The notes: generated by a model from the letters alone, not told the origin. A stretch of DNA of 6,717 nt from Opitutales bacterium UBA7389 (GCA_002474325.1 DKNL01000242.1:1-6717); one strand, 5' to 3'; positions 1-6,246 are shown, counted from the stretch's first letter. A program made the numbers and translations.

Positions 1-21
1 TATATTATTTTTATTTTTTTA
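1..21. repeat. Direct repeat copy 1 (promoter duplication)
   Basis: Identical to 865-885, with a further 8-base match (25-32 against 889-896). It lies at the extreme left edge, so it could extend beyond the window. Confidence 0.8.
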
Positions 22-30
22 TTTTGTCAA
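2..30 (-). promoter_or_regulatory. Sigma70-type promoter reading out of the window
   Basis: On the minus strand there is a perfect -35 TTGACA (30 to 25), a 17-nt A-rich spacer and a -10 TAATAT (7 to 2). The predicted transcription start lies just outside the left edge, so the next minus-strand gene must begin beyond the window. The stop codon of the gene at 19-213 lies inside the spacer, so coding and promoter sequence overlap. The element is nearly identical to the promoter at 866-894 (29 of 32 positions). Confidence 0.7.
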
Positions 31-213
31 GAGTTTTAATCTACCCGGTTGTAGAGCCACCTCCTTCATATCTTTATCAGGGAAAGCAACCCAACACCAT
101 TCGGTTCTATGAGTGTGGCCGATGGTCCAATCTAAATTTGTTCTGGTGATTACACCAATGGATGTCACCTCACCCCAAACCCACTCTACCTCAACTAAAT
201 CACCTACCTTCAC
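19..213 (-). CDS. Small phage protein, MKVGDL type
   Basis: This is a 64-aa protein of unknown function. It starts at a GTG (211-213) with a good Shine-Dalgarno GAGG (223 to 220, spacing 6). It opens with MKVGDLVEVEW, then has a GVITRTN strand, a tryptophan-rich CWVAFPD segment and ends LKLLTK. A basic or amphipathic strand, a 'G.V' strand, a 'V.W' strand and a terminal 'L.LL' strand resemble the small SH3-like or KOW-like barrels common among uncharacterised T4-like phage proteins; the fold is my inference. The opening matches the neighbour at 200-400, suggesting duplication. Its start overlaps the end of that gene by 14 nt, so the two are probably translationally coupled. No catalytic motif is visible. 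Confidence 0.75.
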   Translation of the reverse strand: MKVGDLVEVEWVWGEVTSIGVITRTNLDWTIGHTHRTEWCWVAFPDKDMKEVALQPGRLKLLTK

Positions 214-400
214 TGATTACCTCATAGTTATCAGGGAGTGAGTTTTTTCTTTCAGTAGTTCGCAGTTCACTATCGAACCAGTAAACCGAAACCGCTTGCT
301 CATTATATTGGATATTATAACCAAGGTCTTTCAAGACGATGCCGAGTGCTTTCTCTTCGCTTCCGACAACGGTGTATTCTATGAGGTCGCCTACTTTCAT
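200..400 (-). CDS. Small phage protein, MKVGDL type (paralogue of 19-213)
   Basis: This is a 66-aa protein of unknown function opening MKVGDLIEYTVVGSEEKA, followed by LGIVLKDLGYN, a VSVYWFDSELR segment and an acidic tail. I chose the ATG at 398-400 rather than the upstream in-frame ATG at 484. It has a strong Shine-Dalgarno GGGAG (413 to 409, spacing 8), and its N-terminus then aligns with the next gene, which also begins MKVGDL. The 484 start has no ribosome site and would add 28 residues not seen in the paralogue. It ends inside the start region of 19-213. A small SH3-like barrel is a reasonable guess, not shown. Confidence 0.75.
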   Translation of the reverse strand: MKVGDLIEYTVVGSEEKALGIVLKDLGYNIQYNEQAVSVYWFDSELRTTERKNSLPDNYEVISEGR

Positions 401-467
401 ATCTAACGCTCCCAATAAACATTCCACATCATAAAAACTATAGCCAAACTCCAAATGATTAAAAATA

Positions 468-701
468 TCATTTCGAGTATCCATCCGAGGATAATTCTTT
501 TAGGTAGTAGCGCATTCCATTATCACAGATACCTGGCCGGTCTTCTCCTACCATCTGAATACGAAAGTTTTTTACCACTACGCCATCCTCTCGATGAATG
601 TGGTCCTCTCCGAGATACATAACGAGTCTACCGTTTAAGTGATCGTTGTGGTGGTTGATATACTGAAACTTGTAAAGTTTACCAGGGACTAGTTTATTCA
701 T
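468..701 (-). CDS. Small phage protein, MNKLVPGKLYKF type
   Basis: This is a 77-aa protein of unknown function. I chose the ATG at 699-701, not the longer frame open from 767. It has a Shine-Dalgarno GGAG (713 to 710, spacing 8), and it overlaps the stop of the upstream gene in an ATGA arrangement, a standard sign of coupled translation. The sequence opens with LVPGKLYKFQYI and has a GRLVMYLGED strand, a histidine-rich loop (NHHNDH, DHIHRED), a VVVKNFRIQMVGED strand and an LKELSS end. The order of strands resembles its three small neighbours, but direct identity is low. No membrane segment or signal peptide is present. Confidence 0.75.
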   Translation of the reverse strand: MNKLVPGKLYKFQYINHHNDHLNGRLVMYLGEDHIHREDGVVVKNFRIQMVGEDRPGICDNGMRYYLKELSSDGYSK

Positions 702-859
702 TTGACTAACTCCAAGTGCCGTGCTAATCGCCACGTCTTCTCGTTTGTTTCTGGAAGATGAACCCAAATATCCCAGTGGCTAACCCGCAAGACAACTCCA
801 ACTTTGTCTTTGTGCGGGTCGTTCCACTCAATAAACTTTACTAGGCTTCCTTTCTTCAT
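698..859 (-). CDS. Small phage protein, MKKGSLVKF type, probably leaderless mRNA
   Basis: This 53-aa frame opens MKKGSLVKFIEWND, has a KVGVVLRVSHWD strand, an IWVHLPETNE segment and ends HLELVK. The layout matches the MKVGDL proteins downstream, so I group it with them as a putative small barrel. Support for coding comes from its exact ATGA overlap with the next gene (stop 698-700, next ATG 699-701) and from the promoter immediately upstream. There is no Shine-Dalgarno before the ATG (857-859). The -10 element ends 6 nt before it, so transcription should start at or next to the A of the ATG. Confidence 0.7.
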   Translation of the reverse strand: MKKGSLVKFIEWNDPHKDKVGVVLRVSHWDIWVHLPETNEKTWRLARHLELVK

Positions 860-864
860 GTAGG

Positions 865-885
865 TATATTATTTTTATTTTTTTA
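865..885. repeat. Direct repeat copy 2 (promoter duplication)
   Basis: Bases 865-885 are identical to bases 1-21. After a 3-base mismatch, 889-896 also matches 25-32. The repeat covers the entire promoter from -10 to -35. The two copies flank the block of four small genes at 19-859, as if promoter and gene cassettes were duplicated or shuffled together. Confidence 0.8.
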
Positions 886-894
886 AGATGTCAA
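866..894 (-). promoter_or_regulatory. Sigma70-type promoter for the four-gene small-protein cluster
   Basis: On the minus strand, a perfect TTGACA (894 to 889), a 17-nt spacer of almost pure A/T and TAATAT (871 to 866). Six nucleotides separate the -10 from the ATG of the gene at 698-859, so the predicted start of transcription coincides with the start codon. The -35 begins 3 nt after the stop codon of the upstream gene (898-900). T4-like phages generally use host sigma70 for early genes, which fits. Confidence 0.75.
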
Positions 895-897
895 GAA

Positions 898-1017
898 TTA
901 AATACCGATGATAGCTGATAATATCAGGCAAGTAGTTAGAATGAATAGGGAAGAAGAGAATAAAAGAATTATATCTTCTACTCTCTCGATTGTTTGTTTG
1001 TATTGTTCTTTACTCAT
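898..1017 (-). CDS. Single-pass membrane microprotein
   Basis: This is a 39-aa frame from ATG 1015-1017 to TAA 898-900. Residues 1-16 are hydrophilic and charged (MSKEQYKQTIERVEDI). Residues 17-39 are an unbroken hydrophobic stretch (ILLFSSSLFILTT and on to LSAIIGI), long enough for one transmembrane helix. It begins 2 nt after the stop of the upstream gene and has no Shine-Dalgarno of its own, so it would depend on coupled translation. The clean amphipathic-head plus membrane-tail layout argues that it is real. The function is unknown; small membrane proteins of phages can alter the host envelope, but nothing here shows that. Confidence 0.55.
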   Translation of the reverse strand: MSKEQYKQTIERVEDIILLFSSSLFILTTCLILSAIIGI

Positions 1018-1019
1018 TT

Positions 1020-1175
1020 TTAGTAAGAATCAGTTAGGGTTAGACGTGCCCACCATAGTGGAAACAAGATTGCATTAGCGAGGGTGTACTTTTTATTTAT
1101 ACCAGTTGCGCGATTGGATGCACAAATAACTCCAGCGGTTACGCAAGAGCCCATAACATAAGCTGCTGTAAACAT
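1020..1175 (-). CDS. Small phage protein, MFTAAYV type
   Basis: This is a 51-aa protein of unknown function. The start at 1173-1175 is preceded by an excellent Shine-Dalgarno, AAGGAG (1189 to 1184, spacing 8), and by a consensus promoter 70 nt upstream. The N-terminal half is small and hydrophobic (MFTAAYVMGSCVTAGVICAS), like a signal-anchor or short membrane segment. A polar NRATGINKKY stretch follows, then a second hydrophobic, tryptophan-containing segment (ILFPLWWARL). It may be a two-segment membrane protein or a hairpin inserted in the membrane. It is the first gene after the tRNA in this transcription unit. Confidence 0.7.
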   Translation of the reverse strand: MFTAAYVMGSCVTAGVICASNRATGINKKYTLANAILFPLWWARLTLTDSY

Positions 1176-1183
1176 AAAACTTT

Positions 1184-1189
1184 CTCCTT
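1184..1189 (-). promoter_or_regulatory. Strong ribosome binding site for 1020-1175
   Basis: AAGGAG on the minus strand, 8 nt from the ATG. It is the strongest Shine-Dalgarno in the window and shows that the 51-aa frame is translated. The chromosomal genes on the right have only weak or no such sites. Confidence 0.75.
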
Positions 1190-1209
1190 GATTTTCTGTG
1201 TCGTTTAAA

Positions 1210-1226
1210 TAGTTTATAAAAAACTA
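1210..1226 (-). other. Short AT-rich hairpin in the 5' leader of 1020-1175
   Basis: TAGTTT pairs with AAACTA around a 5-nt loop inside the predicted leader (about 1238 to 1176). With only one G-C pair it is weak. It could be a processing or stability element, or chance in AT-rich DNA. Confidence 0.25.
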
Positions 1227-1244
1227 AAAGTCATTGTTGAGCAC

Positions 1245-1273
1245 ATTATATTATACTTTTTATTGATTGTCAA
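1245..1273 (-). promoter_or_regulatory. Consensus sigma70 promoter downstream of the tRNA
   Basis: On the minus strand, TTGACA (1273 to 1268), exactly 17 nt, then TATAAT (1250 to 1245): both hexamers are perfect. A second TATAAT sits at 1255 to 1250 but at a 12-nt spacing. Predicted transcription start is near 1238, giving a leader of roughly 63 nt before the gene at 1020-1175. The -35 begins 9 nt beyond the CCA end of the tRNA. Confidence 0.8.
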
Positions 1274-1281
1274 CAAAAAAA

Positions 1282-1518
<237 letters not shown>

Positions 1519-1533
1519 CAAAAATAATCAATA

Positions 1534-2004
1534 ATGAGACACACTATCTCAGTACTAGTAGAAAATAAGTTCGGCGTTCTAGCTCGCATTTCGGGCCTTT
1601 TTAGCGGTCGGGGGTTCAATATTCACACGTTGAATGTAGCTCCTACGCACGATCCCAAAGTATCTCGAGTGACTGCCGTGGTAAGGGGTGACGATTCCGT
1701 TTTGGACCAGATTACCAAGCAGCTGAAAAAACTGATTAACGTGATCGAAGTACACGACTTCAAGAAAGGTCAAGCGGTGTCCCGTGAGCTCATTTTGGTA
1801 AAGGTGAAAGCTTGTGCCGAGAACCGATCGGAGCTCATCCAGATTTGCGAATTGTTTCGGGCCAAGATCATAAACGTTCAGCACGAGGACCTGGTAGCGG
1901 AACTCACCGGCGACGAGGGAAAAATAACCGCGTTTCTCAATTTGATCGAGAAATTCGGAATTATCGAACTTGGACGCACGGGAAATCTAGCCATGCATCG
2001 CTAG
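1534..2004 (+). CDS. ilvN: Acetolactate synthase, small (regulatory) subunit
   Basis: This is the regulatory subunit of acetohydroxyacid synthase, the first common step of valine, leucine and isoleucine synthesis. It activates the ThDP-dependent large subunit and confers valine feedback inhibition in the cytoplasm. The 156-aa length fits the long IlvH/IlvN form (about 160). Residues 3-75 form the N-terminal ACT domain, with the family block GVLARISGLFSGRGFNIHTLNV (14-35, quoted in part: GVLARISGLF, GRGFNIHTLNV) and PTHDPKVSR. Residues about 80-155 are the C-terminal subunit domain, with ELILVKV, IQICELFRAKI and the terminal RTGNLAMHR. The ATG follows an in-frame TAA (1525-1527), so no longer form is possible. 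No Shine-Dalgarno is visible in the A/T-rich run before it. ilvB is not adjacent in this window, and hemC rather than ilvC follows, after 54 nt. Confidence 0.95.
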   Translation: MRHTISVLVENKFGVLARISGLFSGRGFNIHTLNVAPTHDPKVSRVTAVVRGDDSVLDQITKQLKKLINVIEVHDFKKGQAVSRELILVKVKACAENRSELIQICELFRAKIINVQHEDLVAELTGDEGKITAFLNLIEKFGIIELGRTGNLAMHR

Positions 2005-2058
2005 CTTCCGTCCAGATCCCCATTGTTTTTAAGGAATTCCTCACCCGGGACGCTGGCT

Positions 2059-2934
2059 ATGGTAAGGCCCTCTGAAGAAATCGTAGTCGCTTCGCGAAAG
2101 AGTCCGCTCGCGCTCGCTCAAGCAGAGTTGGCGATGGCTTCGTTGGTTATAGCTATGCCCAGATTCGACTTTCGTATAGAGAAAATGGTTACTACGGGAG
2201 ATCGTCGGCGTCGATGGTCTTTGGAGGAGAAAGGAGGGAAAGGCTTATTCACGAAAGAGCTTGAAGATGCGTTGCTAGAAGAACGAGCGGACCTGGCTAT
2301 CCATAGTGCCAAAGATCTGCCTTCCGAGATGCCGGAAGGGCTTTCAATTGCTGGGTTTCTTGCCAGGGAGACTCCCGAGGATGTGCTTGTTCTCAAGGAT
2401 GGAGTTGACGTGCCTGCCCGTATAGCCACAGGAAGCCCGCGTCGGAGGGTTCAGCTTCGGTATATATATCCACAGGCGGAGTTTGTCGAGATAAGGGGAA
2501 ATGTGGATACGAGGCTTGACAAGATCGCTAGTGGATATGCGGATGCCACGGCGTTGGCGGCTGCCGGGCTTAATCGACTGGGCATCGCAAGTTGGGAAGG
2601 GGTTAGCTTTAAGAAGCTGTCTTTGGATGAATGCGTGCCTGCAGTAGGCCAAGCGGCTATAGCGATACAATGTCGAGATGAAGATGTCTCGCTATATGAA
2701 GCAGCTCTGCATACCAATACGGGAGTCGCGGTTCGGTTGGAGCGGGCTTTTATGGAAAGACTTGGTGGAGGATGCCAAGTGGCCTTTGCCGTGAACTATA
2801 CGGAAGAGTTGCTAAGGATTTATCACAAGGATTGCGGATACGAGACGCGTACAATCCCTTTCCGCTACGCTTCCCAAAAACCGCGCGAGATTGCCGATCA
2901 GCTAATCCGTCAACTTGAGTTGGGCGATGTCTAG
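2059..2934 (+). CDS. hemC: Hydroxymethylbilane synthase (porphobilinogen deaminase)
   Basis: Joins four porphobilinogen molecules into the linear hydroxymethylbilane, using a covalently attached dipyrromethane cofactor. It acts in the cytoplasm on the route to heme, siroheme and cobalamin. The 291-aa length is a little short of the usual 300-315. Visible motifs are VVASRKSPLALAQAE at the N-terminus, HSAKDLP (82-88, catalytic Asp86), TGSPRRRVQLR, the IRGNVDTRL substrate-binding arginines, and LGGGCQVAFA with the cofactor cysteine at 239. I chose ATG 2059 rather than the TTG at 2023: the family begins within a few residues of the 'ASRKSPLA' motif, and a GGGA lies 8 nt upstream. Its last 8 nt overlap the next gene. 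Confidence 0.95.
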   Translation: MVRPSEEIVVASRKSPLALAQAELAMASLVIAMPRFDFRIEKMVTTGDRRRRWSLEEKGGKGLFTKELEDALLEERADLAIHSAKDLPSEMPEGLSIAGFLARETPEDVLVLKDGVDVPARIATGSPRRRVQLRYIYPQAEFVEIRGNVDTRLDKIASGYADATALAAAGLNRLGIASWEGVSFKKLSLDECVPAVGQAAIAIQCRDEDVSLYEAALHTNTGVAVRLERAFMERLGGGCQVAFAVNYTEELLRIYHKDCGYETRTIPFRYASQKPREIADQLIRQLELGDV

Positions 2935-4456
2935 AGGTGCGGTTCGATTAGTCGGCGCCGGTCCAGGAAATCCAGGTTTGCTGACGATTCGGGCGAAGGA
3001 ACTCCTCGGGCGGTGCCAAGTTTTGGTATTCGATTCCCTGGTTCATCCCGCTGTTCTCGCTATGGTTTCGCCAGATTGCGAACTTATCCACGTAGGGAAG
3101 AAGTCTGGAGGATTGGCTGTCCATCAGGATTCCATCCAGAAAATACTTGTCGAAAAGTCGAAGGACGGTAAAGAGGTGGTCCGTTTGAAAGGTGGGGATC
3201 CGTATATATTCGGCCGGGGTGGCGAGGAGGCCCTCTTTCTCAAGGAAAACGGAATTACCTTTGAAGTGGTGCCCGGTGTTACGGCGGCATCGGGAGCAGC
3301 CGCTTACAGTGGGACCCCACTTACGCAGAGAAAGTCGAATTCTACGATGGTTTTTGTAACAGGCCATGAGGATCCGGATAAGGAAGCCTCCATGGTGGAC
3401 TGGAACCAGTTGCCAAAGGAGAACTCAGTTCTCTGTATCTACATGGGGGTCGCGAATCTTGAACCAATCGTGAGTAAGCTGATAGGGGCTGGATTCGATC
3501 CGACTACGCCAGTTGTTTGCGTTGAATGGGCAACACTTGGCAGACAGAGGGTTTGTCGAAGCCGCTTAAATACAGTGGTTGAAGATGCGGAAGAGTTTTG
3601 GCTGAATTCTCCGGCGGTGATGATGGTGGGGGAAAACGCGAAAATGGGAGAAGAGATATCATGGTTCGAGGACAAGTCGTTGCAGGGTCTGCGATTCGTC
3701 GTGACGCGAAGCAGGGGTCAGGCGAGCGAGCTTAGCGAGATGCTCGAGAAGAGGGGGGCCGAAGTATTAGGGCTGCCATTGATATCCATTTCCAAGAATG
3801 TTGACGAAGAGACGATGGCTGATGTCTTCGCAGAAATAGCTTCCTACGATTGGATCGTTTTTTCTAGCCCCAATGGGGTGAGGTACTTTTTCGAGGCGTT
3901 TTTTGAAACCTTCGATGATATTCGTTCGCTCGGTTTTCTTCGAATCGCCGCCGTGGGAGAAGCGACAGCGAAGGAAATCAGAAAATATTATGTAACAACG
4001 GATCTGATACCAAAAGAGGCGAATGCCGAGAGCTTGGCTAAAGGTTTGGTAGAGACGGGTAGCTTGGATAGCTCGAAAGTACTTCTCGTCACAGGAAACC
4101 TAGGTAAAGACTTGTTGCGGTCGAAACTGGAGGAGGCCCGGGCGATAGTTGACCGTTTCGAGGTTTATAAGACAGAACCCACCGACTTGTCCGACGATCC
4201 AGCAGCTAAGGAGTTCCGGAGTCGAGGAGCGGATGCTATTATTTTCACTAGTTCCTCGGGAGTAAGGTCATTCGTGGATCAAGCGAAAGATCTTGTAATC
4301 GAGAGTAAAGCCAATCGTCCGAAAACCGTAAGCATTGGCCCGATCACTAGCTCAACGATGTCTAAGTTGGGTATGCCAACGGATTTTCAAGCGGAGGCTA
4401 GTCTTGACAGCCTGGTGAATGTCGTAGAGCAGCATTTTGGAAAGGGCTCCAAATAG
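2927..4456 (+). CDS. cobA-hemD: Fused uroporphyrinogen-III C-methyltransferase / uroporphyrinogen-III synthase
   Basis: This is a 509-aa bifunctional enzyme. Residues about 5-245 are an S-adenosylmethionine-dependent methyltransferase (SUMT, CobA) that methylates uroporphyrinogen III at C2 and C7 to give precorrin-2. Its signatures are LVGAGPGNPGLLTIRA (8-23), VRLKGGDPYIFGRGGEE (85-101), VVPGVTAASGAAAYSGTPL and VFVTGHE. Residues about 262-505 are HemD, which cyclises hydroxymethylbilane with inversion of ring D. It shows GLRFVVTRSRGQASEL, the paired YDWIVFSSPNGVRYF and IIFTSSSGVRSFV strands, RIAAVGEATA and VSIGPITSSTM. Having HemD and CobA in one chain next to hemC lets the unstable hydroxymethylbilane pass straight on to siroheme or cobalamin. 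Such fusions are known in several phyla. I chose ATG 2927 (overlapping hemC by 8 nt) over the TTG at 2915, because the SUMT motif begins about 8 residues in. Confidence 0.95.
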   Translation: MSRGAVRLVGAGPGNPGLLTIRAKELLGRCQVLVFDSLVHPAVLAMVSPDCELIHVGKKSGGLAVHQDSIQKILVEKSKDGKEVVRLKGGDPYIFGRGGEEALFLKENGITFEVVPGVTAASGAAAYSGTPLTQRKSNSTMVFVTGHEDPDKEASMVDWNQLPKENSVLCIYMGVANLEPIVSKLIGAGFDPTTPVVCVEWATLGRQRVCRSRLNTVVEDAEEFWLNSPAVMMVGENAKMGEEISWFEDKSLQGLRFVVTRSRGQASELSEMLEKRGAEVLGLPLISISKNVDEETMADVFAEIASYDWIVFSSPNGVRYFFEAFFETFDDIRSLGFLRIAAVGEATAKEIRKYYVTTDLIPKEANAESLAKGLVETGSLDSSKVLLVTGNLGKDLLRSKLEEARAIVDRFEVYKTEPTDLSDDPAAKEFRSRGADAIIFTSSSGVRSFVDQAKDLVIESKANRPKTVSIGPITSSTMSKLGMPTDFQAEASLDSLVNVVEQHFGKGSK

Positions 4457-4457
4457 A

Positions 4458-5555
4458 ATGAACGTGCCATTTATTGATCTGAAGAGAGCTCACGATCCTA
4501 TCAGGACCGAGTTGCTTGAGGCCTTTACCCGAACGCTAGATCATGGAGAGTTTTGCTTGGGATCTGAGGTGTCGGATTTCGAGTCCGGTTTCGCTAGCGT
4601 CCAAGGAATCTCTCGCGTTGTAGGAGTTGGGAGTGGAACGGAGGCTTTGCACTTAATTGCCTGCTCTTTGGATTTGGGTCCGGGCGACGAGGTAATCGTC
4701 CCAGCTTTTACGTTTATAGCCAGCGCATGGCTGGCCGAATACGTTGGTGCCAAGCTAGTTTTTGCGGACATCGATCCATTAACCTACACGATCGACCCGA
4801 AAAGCGTTGAGGCTGTAACTACTGAAAATACTAAAACTATCGTAGCTACGCATTTGTTCGGTCTTTCTGCTGATATGGATGCAATCCAGCGAATAGCCGA
4901 CAAGTGTGGGGCGAAAGTTGTGGAAGACGCGGCCCAAGCTCACCTGGCCAGGTATAGGGGCGAGCCGGTTGGAGAGATCGGCGACGCTGGCGCTTTTTCG
5001 TTTTATCCCACAAAGAATCTGGGCGGTCTGGGGGAGGGCGGATGCGTAAGCTCCAAAGATCCTGGTTTGCTAGATAGCGTGGCCGTTCTTCGAGCGCATG
5101 GGTCGAAGGAACGTTATCTTAATCACTTTGTTGGATACAACAATCGGATGGAAGGCCTTCAGGCGGCTGCCCTCAATGTTAAGCTTCCTTTCTTGAAAGC
5201 CAAGACAGCCCGTCGGCAGGAAATAGCCGATAGCTATCTGCGAGGCATTCAGCTGGAAAATACAACGCTTCCGGGTGAGCCCGAATGGGGAAGATCAGTA
5301 TTTCACATGTTTACTTTACAGCATCCTGAGCGTGATCGTTTGAGATCCTATCTTACTGAAAAAGGGATTGGGACCGATATCGTTTACCCGTACCCGCTAC
5401 ACTTGCAGCCTTGTTTTGCTGACCGGGGTTATGGAGTAGGCAGCTTCCCTGAGTCGGAAAAACTGGCGAAGCATTGTCTCAGTTTACCGATTGTTCCCGA
5501 ACTGACCGATGCGGAAATAGACTACGTTATCGAATCTGTTAACTCATTCTCTTGA
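4458..5555 (+). CDS. DegT/DnrJ/EryC1/StrS-family PLP-dependent aminotransferase
   Basis: This is a 365-aa PLP enzyme of the sugar aminotransferase family, which usually transfers an amino group from glutamate or glutamine to a nucleotide-linked keto-sugar for polysaccharide or secondary-metabolite synthesis. Motifs in order: VPFIDLKR (3-10), VGVGSGTEALHLI (phosphate-binding region), GDEVIVPAFTFIASAWL, VVEDAAQAH (Asp157 against the PLP ring nitrogen), FSFYPTKNLGGLGEGG with the Schiff-base Lys186, and GYNNRMEGLQAAAL. The C-terminal domain runs to the end, and the length fits the family (about 360-400). The start is ATG 4458, one base after the cobA-hemD stop, with GGAAAGG about 11 nt upstream; the alternative TTG at 4437 is unlikely. 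No sugar-nucleotide gene is nearby, so the substrate cannot be named. Confidence 0.93.
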   Translation: MNVPFIDLKRAHDPIRTELLEAFTRTLDHGEFCLGSEVSDFESGFASVQGISRVVGVGSGTEALHLIACSLDLGPGDEVIVPAFTFIASAWLAEYVGAKLVFADIDPLTYTIDPKSVEAVTTENTKTIVATHLFGLSADMDAIQRIADKCGAKVVEDAAQAHLARYRGEPVGEIGDAGAFSFYPTKNLGGLGEGGCVSSKDPGLLDSVAVLRAHGSKERYLNHFVGYNNRMEGLQAAALNVKLPFLKAKTARRQEIADSYLRGIQLENTTLPGEPEWGRSVFHMFTLQHPERDRLRSYLTEKGIGTDIVYPYPLHLQPCFADRGYGVGSFPESEKLAKHCLSLPIVPELTDAEIDYVIESVNSFS

Positions 5556-5561
5556 TTTTCA

Positions 5562-6209
5562 ATGGTCAACGGAATCGAAATAAAAGTGTGTGGGTTGACC
5601 AAATTGAGCGACGCCATAGCAGCCGCGTCTCTCGGTGTGGACTATCTGGGTTTCAACTTTTTCCAAGAGTCGCCCCGTTGCCAGTCATATGAAGATTACC
5701 TATCGTTTGCTGCAAAGCTCCCGGATTTGCCCAAAGTGGCGATAGCCGTCTCGCCTGATAGGGAGATATTCACCGATTTGCTTAAATTGGGAATCGATTT
5801 CTACCAATTTCATTACCCGGCGGATGTAACTCAGCGTTCTATGCTGCAAGAATGGTCGTCGATTTTTGGTCCTGAAAAGCTATGGCTTGCTCCCAGGATC
5901 GCTCCCGACCAGAGTTTTGATGAAGATGCCTTGCCCTTGGCCGATACCTGGCTTTTGGACGCGTACCGGAAGGACGTATATGGAGGAACCGGTCGGACAA
6001 GCGATTGGGGCGAATTCGCTCGAATTTCTAAGAGTCACCCAGAGAAGAATTGGATTCTCGCTGGGGGATTGGGCCCGGATAATTTACAAGCGGCTTTGCT
6101 GGAAACTCAGGCCAAAAGAATCGATCTGAATAGTGGCGTGGAGGTGTCGCCTGGAATCAAGGATCCTTCTAAGCTGGAGTTGGTCAAAAACGTTCTGGAG
6201 TCTTTGTGA
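5562..6209 (+). CDS. trpF: Phosphoribosylanthranilate isomerase
   Basis: Catalyses the Amadori rearrangement of phosphoribosylanthranilate to CdRP, the third step of tryptophan synthesis, on a TIM barrel in the cytoplasm. The 215-aa length is typical of the stand-alone enzyme. Visible motifs: KVCGLT with the catalytic Cys10, DYLGFNFFQESPR (27-39), LLDAYRKDVYGGTGRTSDW with the probable catalytic Asp133 and the phosphate-binding GGTGRT, LAGGLGPDN (166-174) and DLNSGVEVSPGIKD (188-201). The position that is normally 'QLHG' reads QFHY (82-85). The start ATG lies 6 nt after the aminotransferase stop, without a clear Shine-Dalgarno, so coupled translation is likely. No other trp gene is present in the window; in many bacteria trpF sits with trpB/trpA or trpC. 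Confidence 0.95.
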   Translation: MVNGIEIKVCGLTKLSDAIAAASLGVDYLGFNFFQESPRCQSYEDYLSFAAKLPDLPKVAIAVSPDREIFTDLLKLGIDFYQFHYPADVTQRSMLQEWSSIFGPEKLWLAPRIAPDQSFDEDALPLADTWLLDAYRKDVYGGTGRTSDWGEFARISKSHPEKNWILAGGLGPDNLQAALLETQAKRIDLNSGVEVSPGIKDPSKLELVKNVLESL

Positions 6210-6217
6210 TTTTTTGA

Positions 6218-6246
6218 TTCGCATACGTTTCCACCGACGGTATAGT
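6218..6246 (+). promoter_or_regulatory. Probable promoter for the 6274 gene
   Basis: TTCGCA (6218-6223, 4 of 6 to consensus), a 17-nt spacer and TATAGT (6241-6246, 5 of 6). The start of transcription would fall near 6253, about 20 nt before the ATG at 6274. It lies in the only sizeable gap of the right-hand cluster, after trpF, so it probably begins a new unit. No hairpin terminator is visible after trpF, so read-through is also possible. Confidence 0.4.

Noticed and set aside
403..432. 9-aa micro-frame (MMWNVYWER) ending 2 nt before the ATG at 400
   Set aside because: It is too short to judge and its ribosome site is 16 nt away. Kept only as a possible leader.
1812..2075. Plus-strand 87-aa frame overlapping ilvN and hemC
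   Set aside because: It is out of frame with two clearly conserved genes, and its composition is unlike a real protein.
3084..3092. TTATCCACG as a second DnaA box
   Set aside because: It is one base off consensus and lies inside the conserved cobA coding region.
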